Source: Carnegiea gigantea
Taxonomy: Eukaryota; Streptophyta; Magnoliopsida; Caryophyllales; Cactaceae
Length of the DNA: 64,000 bases
Direction: 5' to 3'
Assembly (NCBI GenBank): GCA_029747015.1
Contig: JAKOGI010000005.1
Coordinates: forward strand, 603,191-667,190
Position 1 is the first letter of the stretch, and each line of letters starts with the position of its first letter. Positions 1 through 12,362 of the stretch are shown piece by piece. Under the pieces are notes generated by a model, which worked only from the letters and a program-made list of their open reading frames with translations, did no database searches and was not told where the DNA came from. Both the position numbers and the translations under genes were made by a program.

Positions 1-1972
1 GGTGTCCACCACGTCTATAGTTTTCAACCACAAAAAATGATGTTGTTTCGATTGTATCATATCCCTCACATACTACGAGTAAACAGATTGATCATATCAG
101 CTAATTGAGCTAGCCTTGAAGCTCAAGAAATTAGCTTTTTGTTCAATTCTTGAACCGATTGCAATGGTCTATCAGCATATCCTAGTTGACAAGTCAAATT
201 ATGCCAAATTTTCAAGTAGAACTAAACCTAGGTTACAAAATTTACAAATAATGTAGCCAACTTTACTCACTTATTCACATTTAATTAATCTAAGTGAAGT
301 TGGACCTATCAAAACGTTACCGTGTGGACAATTCAGCTACTGACCTTCAACTAAACTTATGAGTGGGCTGATCCCCATTCATTTTAACCAACATTACCCG
401 TATGGACAACTCAATAATGAATTTGCTTCCTTGCATTAAAAGATTAAGCTTAAGAAATTCAACAAAAGCATTTCCTTAGAAATTTTACTGAAAAATATAT
501 ATTACTGAAAAATTCGCACTTTGACACTACCAATTCTTTTGGGGGCCCAAGCTCTAGATCTTACAAGAAAGGATTGGGCTGGTTTAGGGGGGTGTGGATG
601 GGCCTAAAGTGCTAAACCCATTACTCGTCCAGTGGGCGCTTGGCCTTTATAAATTGTATCATTGTTTTAAGTCGATATTTTGGGGTTTTTTTGTTAATAC
701 AAATTTTTTTTTAAAGCAAATGAGGATCGGTTGAATATTCGAATATCATAGTTTTATTTTCCGTTTCACCTTTTAAGGTTTTTTTAACCCCCCTAAACAT
801 ATCTATAGTTTCTAAGACTACACTATCAAGACTAATATATTTAGTACCTAAGATTTTTTCAGTTAAAAGGTAATGAAAACATTTAATTATTGTCACGCGT
901 TTAATAATATATCATGCAATTAACACAGGTTGGTTCAAGTAATTTCACACTTGTTCTCTTTAAATAAAATTTCAGATTCAAGTTTTGTAAACAGAGAAAA
1001 TATATAGTGGGAGTGTTCTACCCCTTATTGGGTCAGCAGTAGCTTGACTCCATTAAAATAGAGGATCAAAGACCCCAAAAAAAAAATTACATCATGATGA
1101 CTAAATAGTCACTTCAAAAATTTAATTTCATAGTTAGTCTTGACAGCATATTTTATTTGCAAAATATTGAACTAGAATAATTGACCTATAAAATGAACCT
1201 CTTCATAGTCCGAATTGAGTGAAATATGTCGCTGTTAAAAGTAGATTCAAGTGTAGTCCAATATTGTTGTCATTTGATCATCTTATTTATGTGGCTAAGG
1301 GCTTGTGTTAATGGGATAAGGAAACTCTTGCCTTGTGGAGATTCCCCCATGTATAATCACACTTTGAAATGGATAAGATAACCAATGAATGTAATCTTCC
1401 CATATCAGTTGTCTACTAGGCATGTATAATCACACTTTGAAATGGTTGCAATGGACTAAGATATAGCTTGACTTGCAAAAAAGTCTAAGGAGTCCAATAT
1501 ATTTCTAGTTATGTAAACAGATATATATTACAGGTCTAAAATTGCTTCTTTTATTTTTAAAAATTATAATTTCATTTGCAAATTGGTGTTCTTTATCATA
1601 ATTCAATGATAGTTCAATTTTTTAAAGTTCAAAAATCTTAGAACAAATTTAAAATAAGCTATAAGCGCTTAAATCTTCAGTAGGTTTTTCCGCCCTATCA
1701 TTATTATGTAAAAATATTTTTAAGTTGTTGGTTAGCTTAAAAAAAATTATTTTATTGAGCATATTTGCCCTATTGACGTTGGGATATTTTGTAGTATTTA
1801 AAGAAGCTTGTGGTTTATGATAATGAAATTGAAGAAACAAAGGACAATGACTAGTTCCTATATCATTGGCCCCTAATTTGCTTATTTGATTACTGTCCCA
1901 ACGTTTGAAATTGTATGTTTGATTAGTAAAGAACATTTGAGACAATTGCTATACTCCATTTTATAATAAGAC
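1..1972. other. AT-rich intergenic DNA, no gene seen
   Basis: No convincing coding region on either strand; the short open frames show no family motifs. The stretch contains a degenerate SINE copy (about 921-1086, listed separately). It also has a 25-bp direct repeat at 1348-1372 and 1421-1445 (unit begins CATGTATAATCAC), 73 bp apart, which suggests an old local duplication. Confidence 0.6.
921..1086 (+). mobile_element. Degenerate SINE, family A copy 1
   Basis: It reads in parallel with the copies at 44863-45025 and 57250-57430: CACAGGTTGGTTCAAGT at the head, then CACTTGTTCTCTTTAAATAA, then a GGGAG-GTTCTAC core, then a short A-tail after ACCCC. The head resembles a Pol III box A. The box B region, which is intact as GGTTCGAACC in the 44.9-kb copy, has decayed here to a string resembling AGATTCAAG. 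Target-site duplications are not clear. The family assignment rests on alignment by eye to the better copy. Confidence 0.6.
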
Positions 1973-2691
1973 TGTAGAAGGTAAAAATTCTATGACGAAT
2001 CAGATGATGCCACATGTAAAAAATGGACCAACCATAAAATGCTACGTGTCACGTTGACTTTGGCGGACCCGCTTGGTTAAAATTAAGTGTAGCCAATCAA
2101 AAGCCGCCACGTGTCATCGATGATGCAGAAATTAGTAATTATTATCTTTATTTAAAAATAAGAAAATAATTATTGGGCCTAGGCCTAAAACCCGGCTCTA
2201 ACCCTAACCAGTAGAGCCTATAAATAGGGATCCTCCCCCCCCCATTTTAAAGGGGAGCTCAACATTCAACATCCTACAGGCTCCAGAGCTCAGCACATGC
2301 AGCAGTGGAAGATTCATTCACTCTGAAGTCGTTCTGAAGACTCAAGGGGCCAATTTCTCTGAAGGAAGACAACAAGCACAATCAAAGCACGTGCCGTCTA
2401 CCATCGAAGATCAAAAAAAGCTCGTCTTGATTGAGATCAAGCCTCTTAGGCCCTCTCTCAAGATCAAATCCATTGAAATTCATTCAAAGGAAATCAAATC
2501 AACCAACTTGATCGAGATACAAGTCAACCGACCCTCCTTCAAGTACAAATTGGAGATCGAATCAGAGGACTTTTATTTGCTTACTTGTAACAAATACACA
2601 GAGATTGTATCCACACCTTCTGAAATTAATATAAATTAATTTGTCCATATTTTTTGTCTTAATTTATTTAGACTCGAAATTTGTGTTTACA
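1973..2691 (+). mobile_element. Probable solo LTR (about 719 bp)
   Basis: The segment starts TGTAGAAGG and ends GTGTTTACA, the TG...CA termini of an LTR. Flanking pentamers are AAGAC (1968-1972) and AAGAT (2692-2696), a target-site duplication with one mismatch. Internally it has a TATAAATA box at 2219-2226 placed as in a U3/R boundary, followed by a leader-like tract. The 82-codon frame at 2391-2639 lies in the R/U5-like part and looks fortuitous. No internal retrotransposon domains flank it, so it would be a solo LTR left by LTR-LTR recombination. It could instead be a fragment of another promoter-bearing element. Confidence 0.5.
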
Positions 2692-2849
2692 AAGATAATT
2701 TTATAAATGCTTAAAAAAACTAATTTTGTAATAAGAGAATTTTATAAATGCTTTTTAAAATTCTATAATCTATTAAATTTATTCTTCTTTTACATTTATA
2801 TAAAAACAGAGAGAATAATTAGCTGAAAAATTTACATCACCTTGATTGC

Positions 2850-2898
2850 CACGTGACAGGCCGATGATGGTCGAGTATGAAATCTCAGTTGCCACGTG
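2850..2898 (+). promoter_or_regulatory. Paired G-boxes in the CAS promoter
   Basis: Two CACGTG cores, at 2850-2855 and 2893-2898, each lie in a GCCACGTG context, 43 bp apart and about 150-200 bp upstream of the CAS start codon. A CCAATGG element follows at about 2911. G-boxes bind bZIP and bHLH factors in light- and ABA-regulated plant promoters, which fits a photosynthetic gene. Function here is inferred from motif and position only. Confidence 0.6.
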
Positions 2899-3014
2899 GC
2901 ATTAAATCAGCCAATGGATAAATGCCTTTAAATTTTGGACCGTTCAATTGTCATCAGCAATTAATTCTGCATATTTCGAGTTGATCAGCTATCTGCAGCC
3001 ACTCTCTGGCTGTG

Positions 3015-3032
3015 TCTCTCTCTCTCTCTCTC
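3015..3032 (+). repeat. (TC)n tract in the CAS 5' leader
   Basis: A pure TC dinucleotide run ends 17 bases before the CAS ATG. Similar pyrimidine patches precede the IMPL1 and CPP1 starts. Such Y-patches are common in plant core promoters and leaders. Confidence 0.8.
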
Positions 3033-3049
3033 ACAGTGAGAGGTCAGAG

Positions 3050-6000
3050 ATGGCAATGGAGATGGCCCTTCGAGCTTCATCCACCATGAAAGCTCACCTT
3101 CAACCTCCTTCATCGTCACCCTCTCTCTCACCCGCACAAAAAGCCTTTATTTCTAAGCCCAATTCCAAATTAGCTCAATTGAAGCCTGCCCATGTCCTAT
3201 TCTTGCCCACCTCAGCCTCTCTCTCTCTCCTCGCTCTCTTCACATCTCCCATTGAAGCAAAAGCTGTGTCCCTCCCTAAAGAGGAATTGGTTTCCTCTCT
3301 CACCCAGGTAGTAAATTCCCCCCCCCCTTTAATGGGTTTCTTCACCAAAGAGATTAAAGCTGGTGTTTTGATTGATGCCCATATCAAAAAATTGCATTTC
3401 TGTTTGAATTTTTTAGGTGGAACAAGCAATTGATCAAGTTCAGCAAGTGGGTTCTAGTTTTCTAGACACTGCACAGCAAATTTTCCAGGCTGTGGCTGGT
3501 GCTTTGAAGCCAGGCATTGATGCAGCAGCTCCCATTGTTCAGCAGGCTGGACAAGAGGCTTTGAAAGCTGCTTCTCCAGTGATTTCGGAGGCATCGAAAA
3601 AAGCCCAAGAAGCCATGATGAGCTCAGGGATTGACACTGAATCAGTTGTTGCTGCTGCTAAGGTATTGAGCCATCTTCAAATTTTAACTAAACTAAATCT
3701 GATTGTGGGTCCTTACAATGGTATAAATATGCTGCTCTTTTTTGCCTCTTTGTAGTATTCATTTTTTCTGCGGCTTTCTTTGATGGGTGATGGTATCATT
3801 CAAATTTTTTTCATATAAATGGATCCTCTGTCATATGAGAGCTTTTGAAGACACCAGAGTGTTAGTTGTTACTAATCATGATACACATGCAAACCATCCT
3901 CTTTCATATGCCCCTGTATGGAGTTCACAATAAGCCATTTTTAGTCAGTGGAAACTTAAGTTTGAAACTTGCCTTGTGAAGTATTTTTATGCTCGTATAA
4001 GTTTCAGCTAAGTTTAACTTTATCCAGAGTGTTCATCTGGATGTTTTGTACAAATGTTCGGTTACTTCCCTTTCTGATGTATCAAAAACTTAAGTTCAGG
4101 ATCTTATAAGATCTCAGCTATGATAAAGAGAGTTAATAATTGTATAGTCGGTGAATGGGGATTCATTTAGCATGCTCAGTGTTATCATGCTTAGTGTCTC
4201 TAGTAGCTATTTTCGGCATAACGCTGTAATACGAGTAATGACTTGGATCCATTATGTAATATATGCTTTTGTGGTGACAGACTGTAACAAGTGCTGCAGA
4301 ACAGACAACAAAGGTGATTGAAGATGTCAAGCCCATAGCATCTTCAGCAGTCGAAACCATCTCCAACTTAGACCCAACTCTGATAGTGGAAGCTGCTGCT
4401 GCATTATTTCTCGCTTACCTCCTCATTCCTCCGGTCTGGTCTGCCATCAGTTTTAACCTTCGTGGATACAAGGGTAAGCCGCGTTTGATACTTACTCTTT
4501 TAACTTGCAGAGTTTCTTACGAATGTCAAAGTCAAACGTGTGAACCAAACCTGCAAACCACAGTTCTTTTGCAAAAACGAGATGCAGAAAAGGTAGAAGG
4601 CCTCTCTTCTTGTTAGGTGTCAGGTTGGCCTACATCTTGATCTCCCGTGACATAAGCATCAACCAATAATGAAGGGGAAAAACCATAGACCTTTTTGAAG
4701 AAGATATAGACATGTTTGTGAGAAGAAAGCCAAGTTTCTGAAGGACAAAAGCCAAATTTCCTAGGATTCTTTCATGCGCATTCATAAGCATCAACATATG
4801 GAGTCTTCTACAACTTAATCACATATATTTCATCCTCATGGTGTCAACTTCCCGCCAGCATATTCTTGGCAGGACATATTTGATTAATTTTGGAATGTTC
4901 CTCGGTTGTGATTGTCGAATTATTTGAATGTTCTGAAAGCGAATATGAGGTGTCACAGCTGGTAACATACATTGTGATGATTTAGGTGGACTCACTCCAG
5001 CACAAACCTTGGACCTGATGTGCACACAGAATTACTACATGATTGATATTCGATCAGAAAAGGACAAGAACAAGGCTGGGATTCCTCAGCTTCCCTCGAG
5101 TGCCAAAAGCCGAATGATGGCAATTCCGTTAGTAGTGTTTGCTTCTCTACTTGCTCACACTTTCTCCATTATTATTCTGCTGTCAGAATCATATATTTGT
5201 TTGCATGCAATATAGATTATCCTCCAAGAACTTTGGTGCTAAACTTCTAATCTTAGCAAATGGGATAGGTAGGTCACTAGAGATTAGATATTGAAAGAAT
5301 CCCTTTTTTTTTTTTTAAAAAAAAAAAGGATTTTTCTTAAGAGGGACCATTCAATCTGGGAAAAAACTCTTCCTTTATTTGCAAGAAGCCAAGAACCTTT
5401 TGCATTTGATCCTCCTTCCCCCCCCCCCCCAACAAAAAAAAGAGTCCATGACTTGAATCAGCTGCCTTATGAAATTGAGCAAGTATTTAACAGACCAGAG
5501 ATGAGAATACTACGTCACCTATTCTGCTGAAGTCTGTATGTGGTGGGATGTGATTTTTTGATATGTATAAAGCTCTATGAATAAGTACTGCTTTTTTTAC
5601 AGGTTAGAAGAGTTACCAAGCAAGTTAAGAAGCCTTGTTAGGAACTCAAAGAAGGTGGAAGCTGAGATAGTTGCTTTGAAGATATCACATCTTAAGCGAC
5701 TAACTAAAAGCACCAACATTGTAATCATGGACTCGTAAGCTCTCAGCTAACATTCGTCTTCTTGTTGTTAGACCTGGTTTCAAACTAGCCTACATCAATG
5801 TATTAAACCATATGGAAGCTTGACTTGACTTGGAACTGAAGGCCGAACTGAACTGAAAGCAAAGTCGTCTATTGAATATCATCGGCTTTTCTTGACAACT
5901 GACAAGTTTATTGGCCAAACCAACCACAAACTCAAATGTGACAGAACCCAATTCAACGCGCAGATCCATCAACTTGTTTTAACCTGATCTCAAATTAACT

Positions 6001-6364
6001 GAATTTAAACCCAGCCCTATACCACCTGTTTGCTTGGTCTACTCTTTTGCAATGTGAGTTCTATCCCCTGATCACTTCTTCGGTAAAGCTGATCTTCTTT
6101 ATTGTCACTGAATACAGGTACTCAGACTCTGCAAAAATAGTTGCAAAGGCATTGACAGGTTGTGGATTCAAAAACTGCTGGATCATGGCTGATGGTTTCT
6201 CTGGAGGCAAGGGATGGCTGCAAAGCCGGTTGGGTACCGAGTCATACAATCTCTCTTTTGCCGAGTTACTTTCACCATCACGTATTATCCCAGGTGGTCG
6301 AGGACGTTTTGGCACTATTGGTTCCACGGTTCAGACAAGAAACTTGCTGCCAGGCCCTAATTGA
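3050..6364 (+). CDS. CAS: Calcium-sensing receptor, chloroplastic (thylakoid rhodanese-like)
   Basis: Six exons: 3050-3307, 3417-3662, 4281-4473, 4986-5127, 5603-5734 and 6118-6364. All junctions are GT-AG and in frame, giving 405 residues (about 387 in Arabidopsis). The start is the first in-frame ATG, opening MAMEMALRASS. Visible order: a Ser-rich chloroplast transit region; an Ala/Gln-rich helical part (about 75-195); one membrane span (about 201-225); then a rhodanese-like domain (about 245-375) ending in a DGFSGG-GW loop and a basic tail. Asp323 in VIMDS stands where active rhodaneses carry the catalytic Cys, so sulfurtransferase activity is not expected. CAS proteins sit in thylakoids and act in calcium-dependent stomatal closure and high-light acclimation (family knowledge). 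Intron 4 carries a C(n)A(n) tract. A Copia element begins 230 bp after the stop. Confidence 0.96.
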
Positions 6365-6594
6365 GTGCCTTCTGCCGGAGTATTCTTAGTCCTTGCAGTA
6401 TTGATTTTGTGTCCTGTATAAAGTATATTGATTCTTGAAAATGTGAAGGCAATTTTCTTGATATCTCAAGTTCAATTTTGAATCTTTTTCTTCTTAAATT
6501 GGAATTATTTGTTATGATCTTGTGAGTTTTTTGTCACTCCTCAAGAGAAGACAACCAATTTGTGATTGGAGTTGCAGCTTATGCTAAAGTAAAC

Positions 6595-6899
6595 TGTTGG
6601 AAGACTCCTTCCCAGCAGCAGCAAGAAAAACAGAAAAGAAACAAACTCAACATGGAAGATAGTTTTAGCTGAGCTGGCAAGATTAGTTACAAGATTAGTT
6701 AGCAAGATATTTTCTCACAACCAATGTATATAAGGAAGCATTCATCATTTGTATTGTTTAAGTTTTACACAGAATAATAACAAAAGGATAATCCTCATAT
6801 AATCTCTCTATCGCTCTCTATGCTTCCCTCTCGAATTCCTTGCAAGCTTGTTGAATGATTGATTATGATCGAGGATGAGTACATATCAGAAATTTGACA
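6595..6899 (+). repeat. Copia 5' LTR (305 bp)
   Basis: It starts TGTTGGAAGACTCC and ends ATTTGACA, and is closely matched by 12363-12669. A TATATAAGG box lies about 130 bases in, as expected for a U3 promoter. The primer-binding site follows directly. Confidence 0.93.
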
Positions 6900-6911
6900 T
6901 GGTATCAGAGC
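6900..6911 (+). other. Copia primer-binding site (initiator tRNA-Met type)
   Basis: TGGTATCAGAGC directly abuts the 5' LTR. This is the common plant Copia primer site complementary to the 3' end of initiator tRNA-Met. Confidence 0.9.
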
Positions 6912-9900
6912 AGGCGATGAGGTTCAGCAAATCTCGTTCTCTATCTCTCAATTAATTGAGTTGTGCCTTCGATTTAGTTAGTCTTTCTTTGATTTGGAGT
7001 ATCATTCATTCTTCAACATTCTCGATATTTTTGATCTCTGATTCTCAGAACTGAAATTCTGGATTTTTTGAGAAATTGCAGGTTGTTTGTTGACGAATCC
7101 TTCTGGAATCAGTCTTTGAGCTTATTGATCCTTTGAATCTTGTATACGAAGATTTTCGCATCTTGTTTTGTGTTTGACAAATTTTGTACGAATGGCTCAA
7201 ACACAGCAAACAGAACGTAATCAAATTCCACTATACAATTACTCACTTGATCCTGGCCATACTTTGTATTTTCTTCATTCTGATAATCCCAATTGTAGTC
7301 TCACCAATGAACCTCTCAATGGAATCAATTATGGTGAATGGAAGAGGTCATGTGAGGTAGCTCTTAGTGCAAAGAACAAGTTATCATTTGTGAATGGTGC
7401 CTATGAGAAACCTACAGATGGATCACCATTGTTGCCTTTGTGGGGAAAGGTGTAACAGCATGGTTATCTCATGGATATTGCACTCAGTTGATAAAGACAT
7501 TGCAACCAGTATTATCTACACTCCCACTGCAGCACAGATCTGGAAAGACCTATCGCAGAGGTTCAGTTTCAATCAGGGCACCAAGATTTACCAATTGTAA
7601 AAAGAGATAAGCAATCTTTCTCAGGGTAATTTGTCTGTTTCTGCATATTTCACTAAATGCAAGCAGCTTTGGGATGAGTACATAGTCTTGGTAGAGCCAT
7701 GTGCATGTGCATCCACCAGTTCTGCTGTGAAACTTATAGAAAGACAGCAGCTAATGTGGTTCTTGCTGGGTTTGAATGAAAACTATCATGTTGCAAGGAG
7801 CAACATTTTAATGTTGAATCCCTTGCCATCAGTGAGCCAAGCTTGTAGCATAGTATTGCAAGAAGAGCAGCAAAAGGAAATTAAGAATACCATTGCTCCT
7901 ATTCAAATGGATGTTGATGCTACTACTCTCATGGCAGACCAGAGAGGATAGTTTTTAAATAGAGCTGTTTTGAATCCTCCTCATCTTTCTCGTGTTAATC
8001 ACTCTGGTTTGCAGTCTTCAACCTATTCTCAGCCTTATAATGCTCCCTCTGGTGGAAGAAGGACTAATGTGCAGTGCAATTATTGCAAAAAGTTAGGGCA
8101 TACTATAGACAAGTGTTTCAAACTCCAAAGGCTAAGAAATCATTCTAGCCAAGACAAAAGGATAGCTGCTACAGTTCAGCAATCAGATTCAGCTTCTGAT
8201 TTTTATAATGCTGCTTCAAATCAATCCTCAGGGCATCACACTTTGACAACATAACAATATAAACAAGTTTTGGCATTATTAAGCAAGCAAAATATGGAAG
8301 TTACCACCAATATACCAAGTCAGCATTCTGGATTTTTGGCTGGTAAGTCATTTTATATATTGTCTGTAAAACCTGAGCGGAGCTGGATAGTGGATAGTGG
8401 AGCCACTGACCATATAACTCCACATCTACCCTTGTTTAAATCGTACACTCCAATGCCACAAGGGTGTTTTATAACAATGCCAAATGGGAAGAAGGTCCAG
8501 ATTAAACACATTGGCAGAGTTGATTTGAGTACAGGCCTTACTTTGCAAGATGTCTTGCATGTAGCAGATTTTCAGTTTGACTTACTTTCAGTGAGCAAAT
8601 TAGCTAAGCATCTATCTACTAGTATAGTGTTTACTCCTAATTCATGCTATATACAGGACCGTTTGAAGAACAAGAGGGTGGCCCTTGGTGACGAAAATGG
8701 GGGATTATACTTGGTCAAGCCCTTTACTGCAGTCCCCTCTGGTTCATCATTATAGCAATAGTAGAGTCAGCTCACTTCTCGTCTTTCTATTTCAGAACTT
8801 TGGCATTGCAGGCTAGGACATCCCTCTTCTCAGCATATGACATACATACAAGGATTGCCATGCAAAGCACCTACTAGCATTTGTAGTATATGTCCACAAG
8901 CTAAACAACATAGAGCTTCTTTTCCTTTGAGCAGTAGTAGAGCAACTGCAGCATTTGAACTTCTACATGTAGACATATGGGGTTCCTATAGCTAGGGTTT
9001 CTACCTATGATGGTTACAAATTATTTTTGTCTATTGTGGATGACTATACCAGGGCTACTTGGATATTTTCTATGTCAAATAAAAGTAGTGCTTTCCATTT
9101 GTTAGAATCTTTCATTGCATTTGTTGGTATTTAATTTTGTACCCAAGTGAAGATTATTAGGTCTGATAATGGTTAAGAATTTGATGACAAACATGCTCTA
9201 GCATTTCACATCAGCAAGGGTATTGTGCATCAAACATCTTGTGTGGATACTCCATAGCAAAATGGAGTAGTAGAAAGAAAACATAAGCAATTATTAGAAG
9301 TAGCCAAGGCTTTGATGTTTCAGTCCAAGATTCCCACCAAGTTTTGGGGAGATTGTGTTTTGACAGCTACATACTTAATTAATAGATTACCTAATTCTGC
9401 TATTGGTTTTAAAACACCATATGAACTCCTATATAACAAGCAGCCTAATTATGAACATCTAAGGACTTTTGGTTGCTTATGTTTCATATCAATCTTGAAG
9501 AATGGGAGAAGCAAGTTTGAACTAAGAGCAAATCCATGTATTTTTCTAGGATATCCCATGACTAAGAAGGCATACAAGGTCTACAATCTTGTGACCAAAA
9601 GAGTTCACTACAGCACGGATATCCTATTTCATGAACAACATTTTCCTTGCACATAATTTTCCTCTTCTGACACTGTGCAACCTAATAGCATATTTCTAGC
9701 ATCTGATACCTGTCTCTATCAACCTGATCTCTCAGTTAGTTCTTCAGATACTAGAACTTCTATTAACAATCCTCCTATATATTCTTCCCAGAACCAATCC
9801 TCCTCTACACCTTCTCAAAATAACTCTCTTTCACCTCTTTTCTCAGCTTCTCAGCACTTGCCTCCTCCTCAAGCTATCACTAGAAGATCCACTAGAACTT

Positions 9901-10682
9901 CCGAACCTCCATCATATCTGCAAGATTGTGTTTGTGCTCATAAATCCAAATCTCAATCTTCTGCCACACAACATTGGTGTAACTTGGTTACATTTTCTGC
10001 ATTTCCATTAGTCCAACAACAACAAATAACTTAGCTTGATCATCTACATGAGCCAACCACTTACAGAGAAGCTGCTTTATCACCTCACTGGGTACAGGCA
10101 ATGAATGTTAAAATTGATACATTACAAGCAAATCATACTTGGACTGAAGTGGATTTACCTCCTCAGAAAAGGGCTATTAGCTCTAAATGGGTCTACAAAA
10201 TTAAGCTAAAGGTTGATGGATCCTTGGAGAGGTACAAAGCAAGGCTAGTTATCAGAGGCAATACACAAAAGGAAGGGATTGACTACACTAAAACATTTTC
10301 CTCTGTGGTGAAAATGACCACCATAAAAACAATTATAGCCCTTGCAGCAGCCAGAAAATGACCTCTATACCAACTTGATGTTAACAATGCACTTTTACAT
10401 GGGGATTTGCATGAAAAGGTATATATGAAGATGCCTGAAGGTATTCCAAACCCTGCCGATAAAGTATGTAGATTGCACAAGTCTTTATATGGGCTTAAAC
10501 AGGCATTTAGACAATGGCATGCCAAACTTGCTGATTTTCTCAAACCACAAGGCTATACACAGTCTAAAAATGATTATAGTCTTTTCCTCAAAAATTCAGC
10601 TCAGCATCTAACCATAGTAGTAGTATATGTTGATGACATTTTATTAACAGGCTCAGACCCAGCTATCATTCAAGACCTTAAG

Positions 10683-11452
10683 TGTAACGCCCCCAATTTT
10701 AATGTTTGGTTACTCTAATTTAATCCCTTAATTTAATCCCTTAGTTACTATAATGGCATGGGTGGCGGGGGATCGGCGGTGATGGGCGGCAGCCGTCGTG
10801 GGCGGCAACCGACTGATGACCTGCGGCAAAATGGGTAGGGGTGGGACGCAGCAAAAAATAGGGGAATTTGGGGGGTCTGTCGGGGGGTAGGCAGAGAAGG
10901 GGGGTTGGGGTTTTGGTATTAGTTTTTTGTTTTGTTTTTTGGTTTATTATGATTTAGATTATTTGTTTTTAGACTTTTACTTAATTCTTTTCTCTTTTTC
11001 TTTTTTTCCTTTACCCCTTATATTATTGACACTTAACCCTTTCTAGAATTTTCTAATATTTATCCCAACATCTCTCTTGTATTTATTTTTATCTTATTTT
11101 ATTTTATTACCATACATTGCACACATGCATGTAGGGAAAATTGAATTATTATTTTTTGCTAGAATTAATAAATTGAACTTTACATATTTTGGATGATCGT
11201 TTTTTAAATTGGCCCTTGATAATTAGGCTAATGTTTATTCAACGGGCAATTCAAATATTTATTAGCACTTGAATGAATTATTTAGGAGCACAACGAGATC
11301 CATTTTGAGGCCACGTCGTCGTTTCAACTTGCGATGTACAAATACGTATACATGTACATAAAATGATAAATTAAAATGGGGCGCCCAACTTGATTAATTT
11401 ATAATTAATATAATGCAATGTAAGTAGTTGATTTTAAGTTTGGGCTGTTACA
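10683..11452. mobile_element. Solo LTR (770 bp) nested in the Copia RT
   Basis: It starts TGTAACGCCCCC and ends GGGCTGTTACA, and is flanked by a perfect 5-bp target-site duplication TTAAG (10678-10682 and 11453-11457). The Copia reading frame stops at its left edge and resumes in the same frame at its right edge, so it inserted into an already resident element. No internal domains are present. The near-palindromic ends leave its orientation undecided. The same termini occur on the 3.07-kb solo LTR at 52569-55643. Confidence 0.9.
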
Positions 11453-12347
11453 TTAAGCAAGGCTTAAACACTACTTTTGGTATCAAAGGTTTGGGATTTC
11501 TTCATTATTTTTTGGGTTTTGAAGTCACTCACCATAATGATGGGGTCAGTCTTACTCAAAGAAAGTTCACTCAAGATTTACTCGAAGAATCTGGTTATTT
11601 ACATGATAGACCAACTGCCACACCACTACCTATAAACTGCAAGCTTACCCCTGACGTTGGGGTTCCTATAGAAAATCCTACATTATACAAAACTTACATT
11701 GGAAAATTGAATTTCCTCCCCAACACAAGACCAGACATTTCCTTTACAGTTTGACCCTTAGTCAATTCATGCAACAGCCTACTTCTTCTCGCGTGGCAGC
11801 ATTAGATCACCTTCTTAAATATATTTATGGGACTGCAGGACAGGGTATCTTACTCAGAGGAACTGATTCTCTTCAACTCACAGCTTATTCTGATTCAGAC
11901 TGGACATCTTGTCCAACAAGTAGAAGATCAGTGACTGGATATATGGTTATCTTGGACAAATCCCCCATCAGTTGGAAATCTAAGAAATAAGGAACAATCG
12001 CTACGTCTTCAGCTGAGGCTGAGTATGGAGCAATGGCACAGACAGCTGCTGAGGTTACATGGCTTGTCAATCTTCTTCAAGAACTGGGTGTCTCCAAGCT
12101 TAAGCCTGTCACCTTACATTGTGACAACCAGTCTACCTTGCATATTGTCCACAACCCTGTATTTCATGAACATACAAAACACATTGAAATTGATTGTCAC
12201 TTCACTAGAGATGAAGTACTAGAAGGATTAATACAGTTGAGCTATCTTCCTACACACTCACAGCTGGCAGACGTATTAACGAAAATCCTCCCCTCTCAGC
12301 AGCATTGGACTCTTTTGGACAAGCTTGGCATGTTGCCTCAACATTCC

Positions 12348-12362
12348 AAGCTTGAGGGGCGG
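12348..12362 (+). other. Copia polypurine tract
   Basis: AAGCTTGAGGGGCGG directly precedes the 3' LTR. It is purine-rich and placed as the plus-strand primer. This AAGCTTGAGGGGG-like form is usual in plant Copia elements. Confidence 0.85.

Noticed and set aside
2391..2639. 82-codon frame as a small protein gene
   Set aside because: It lies downstream of the TATA box in a probable LTR and shows biased Lys/Ile/Glu residues only.
2948..3049. N-terminal extension of CAS
   Set aside because: It would need a TTG start and runs through the (TC)n leader; 3050 gives the expected MAM-type CAS start.
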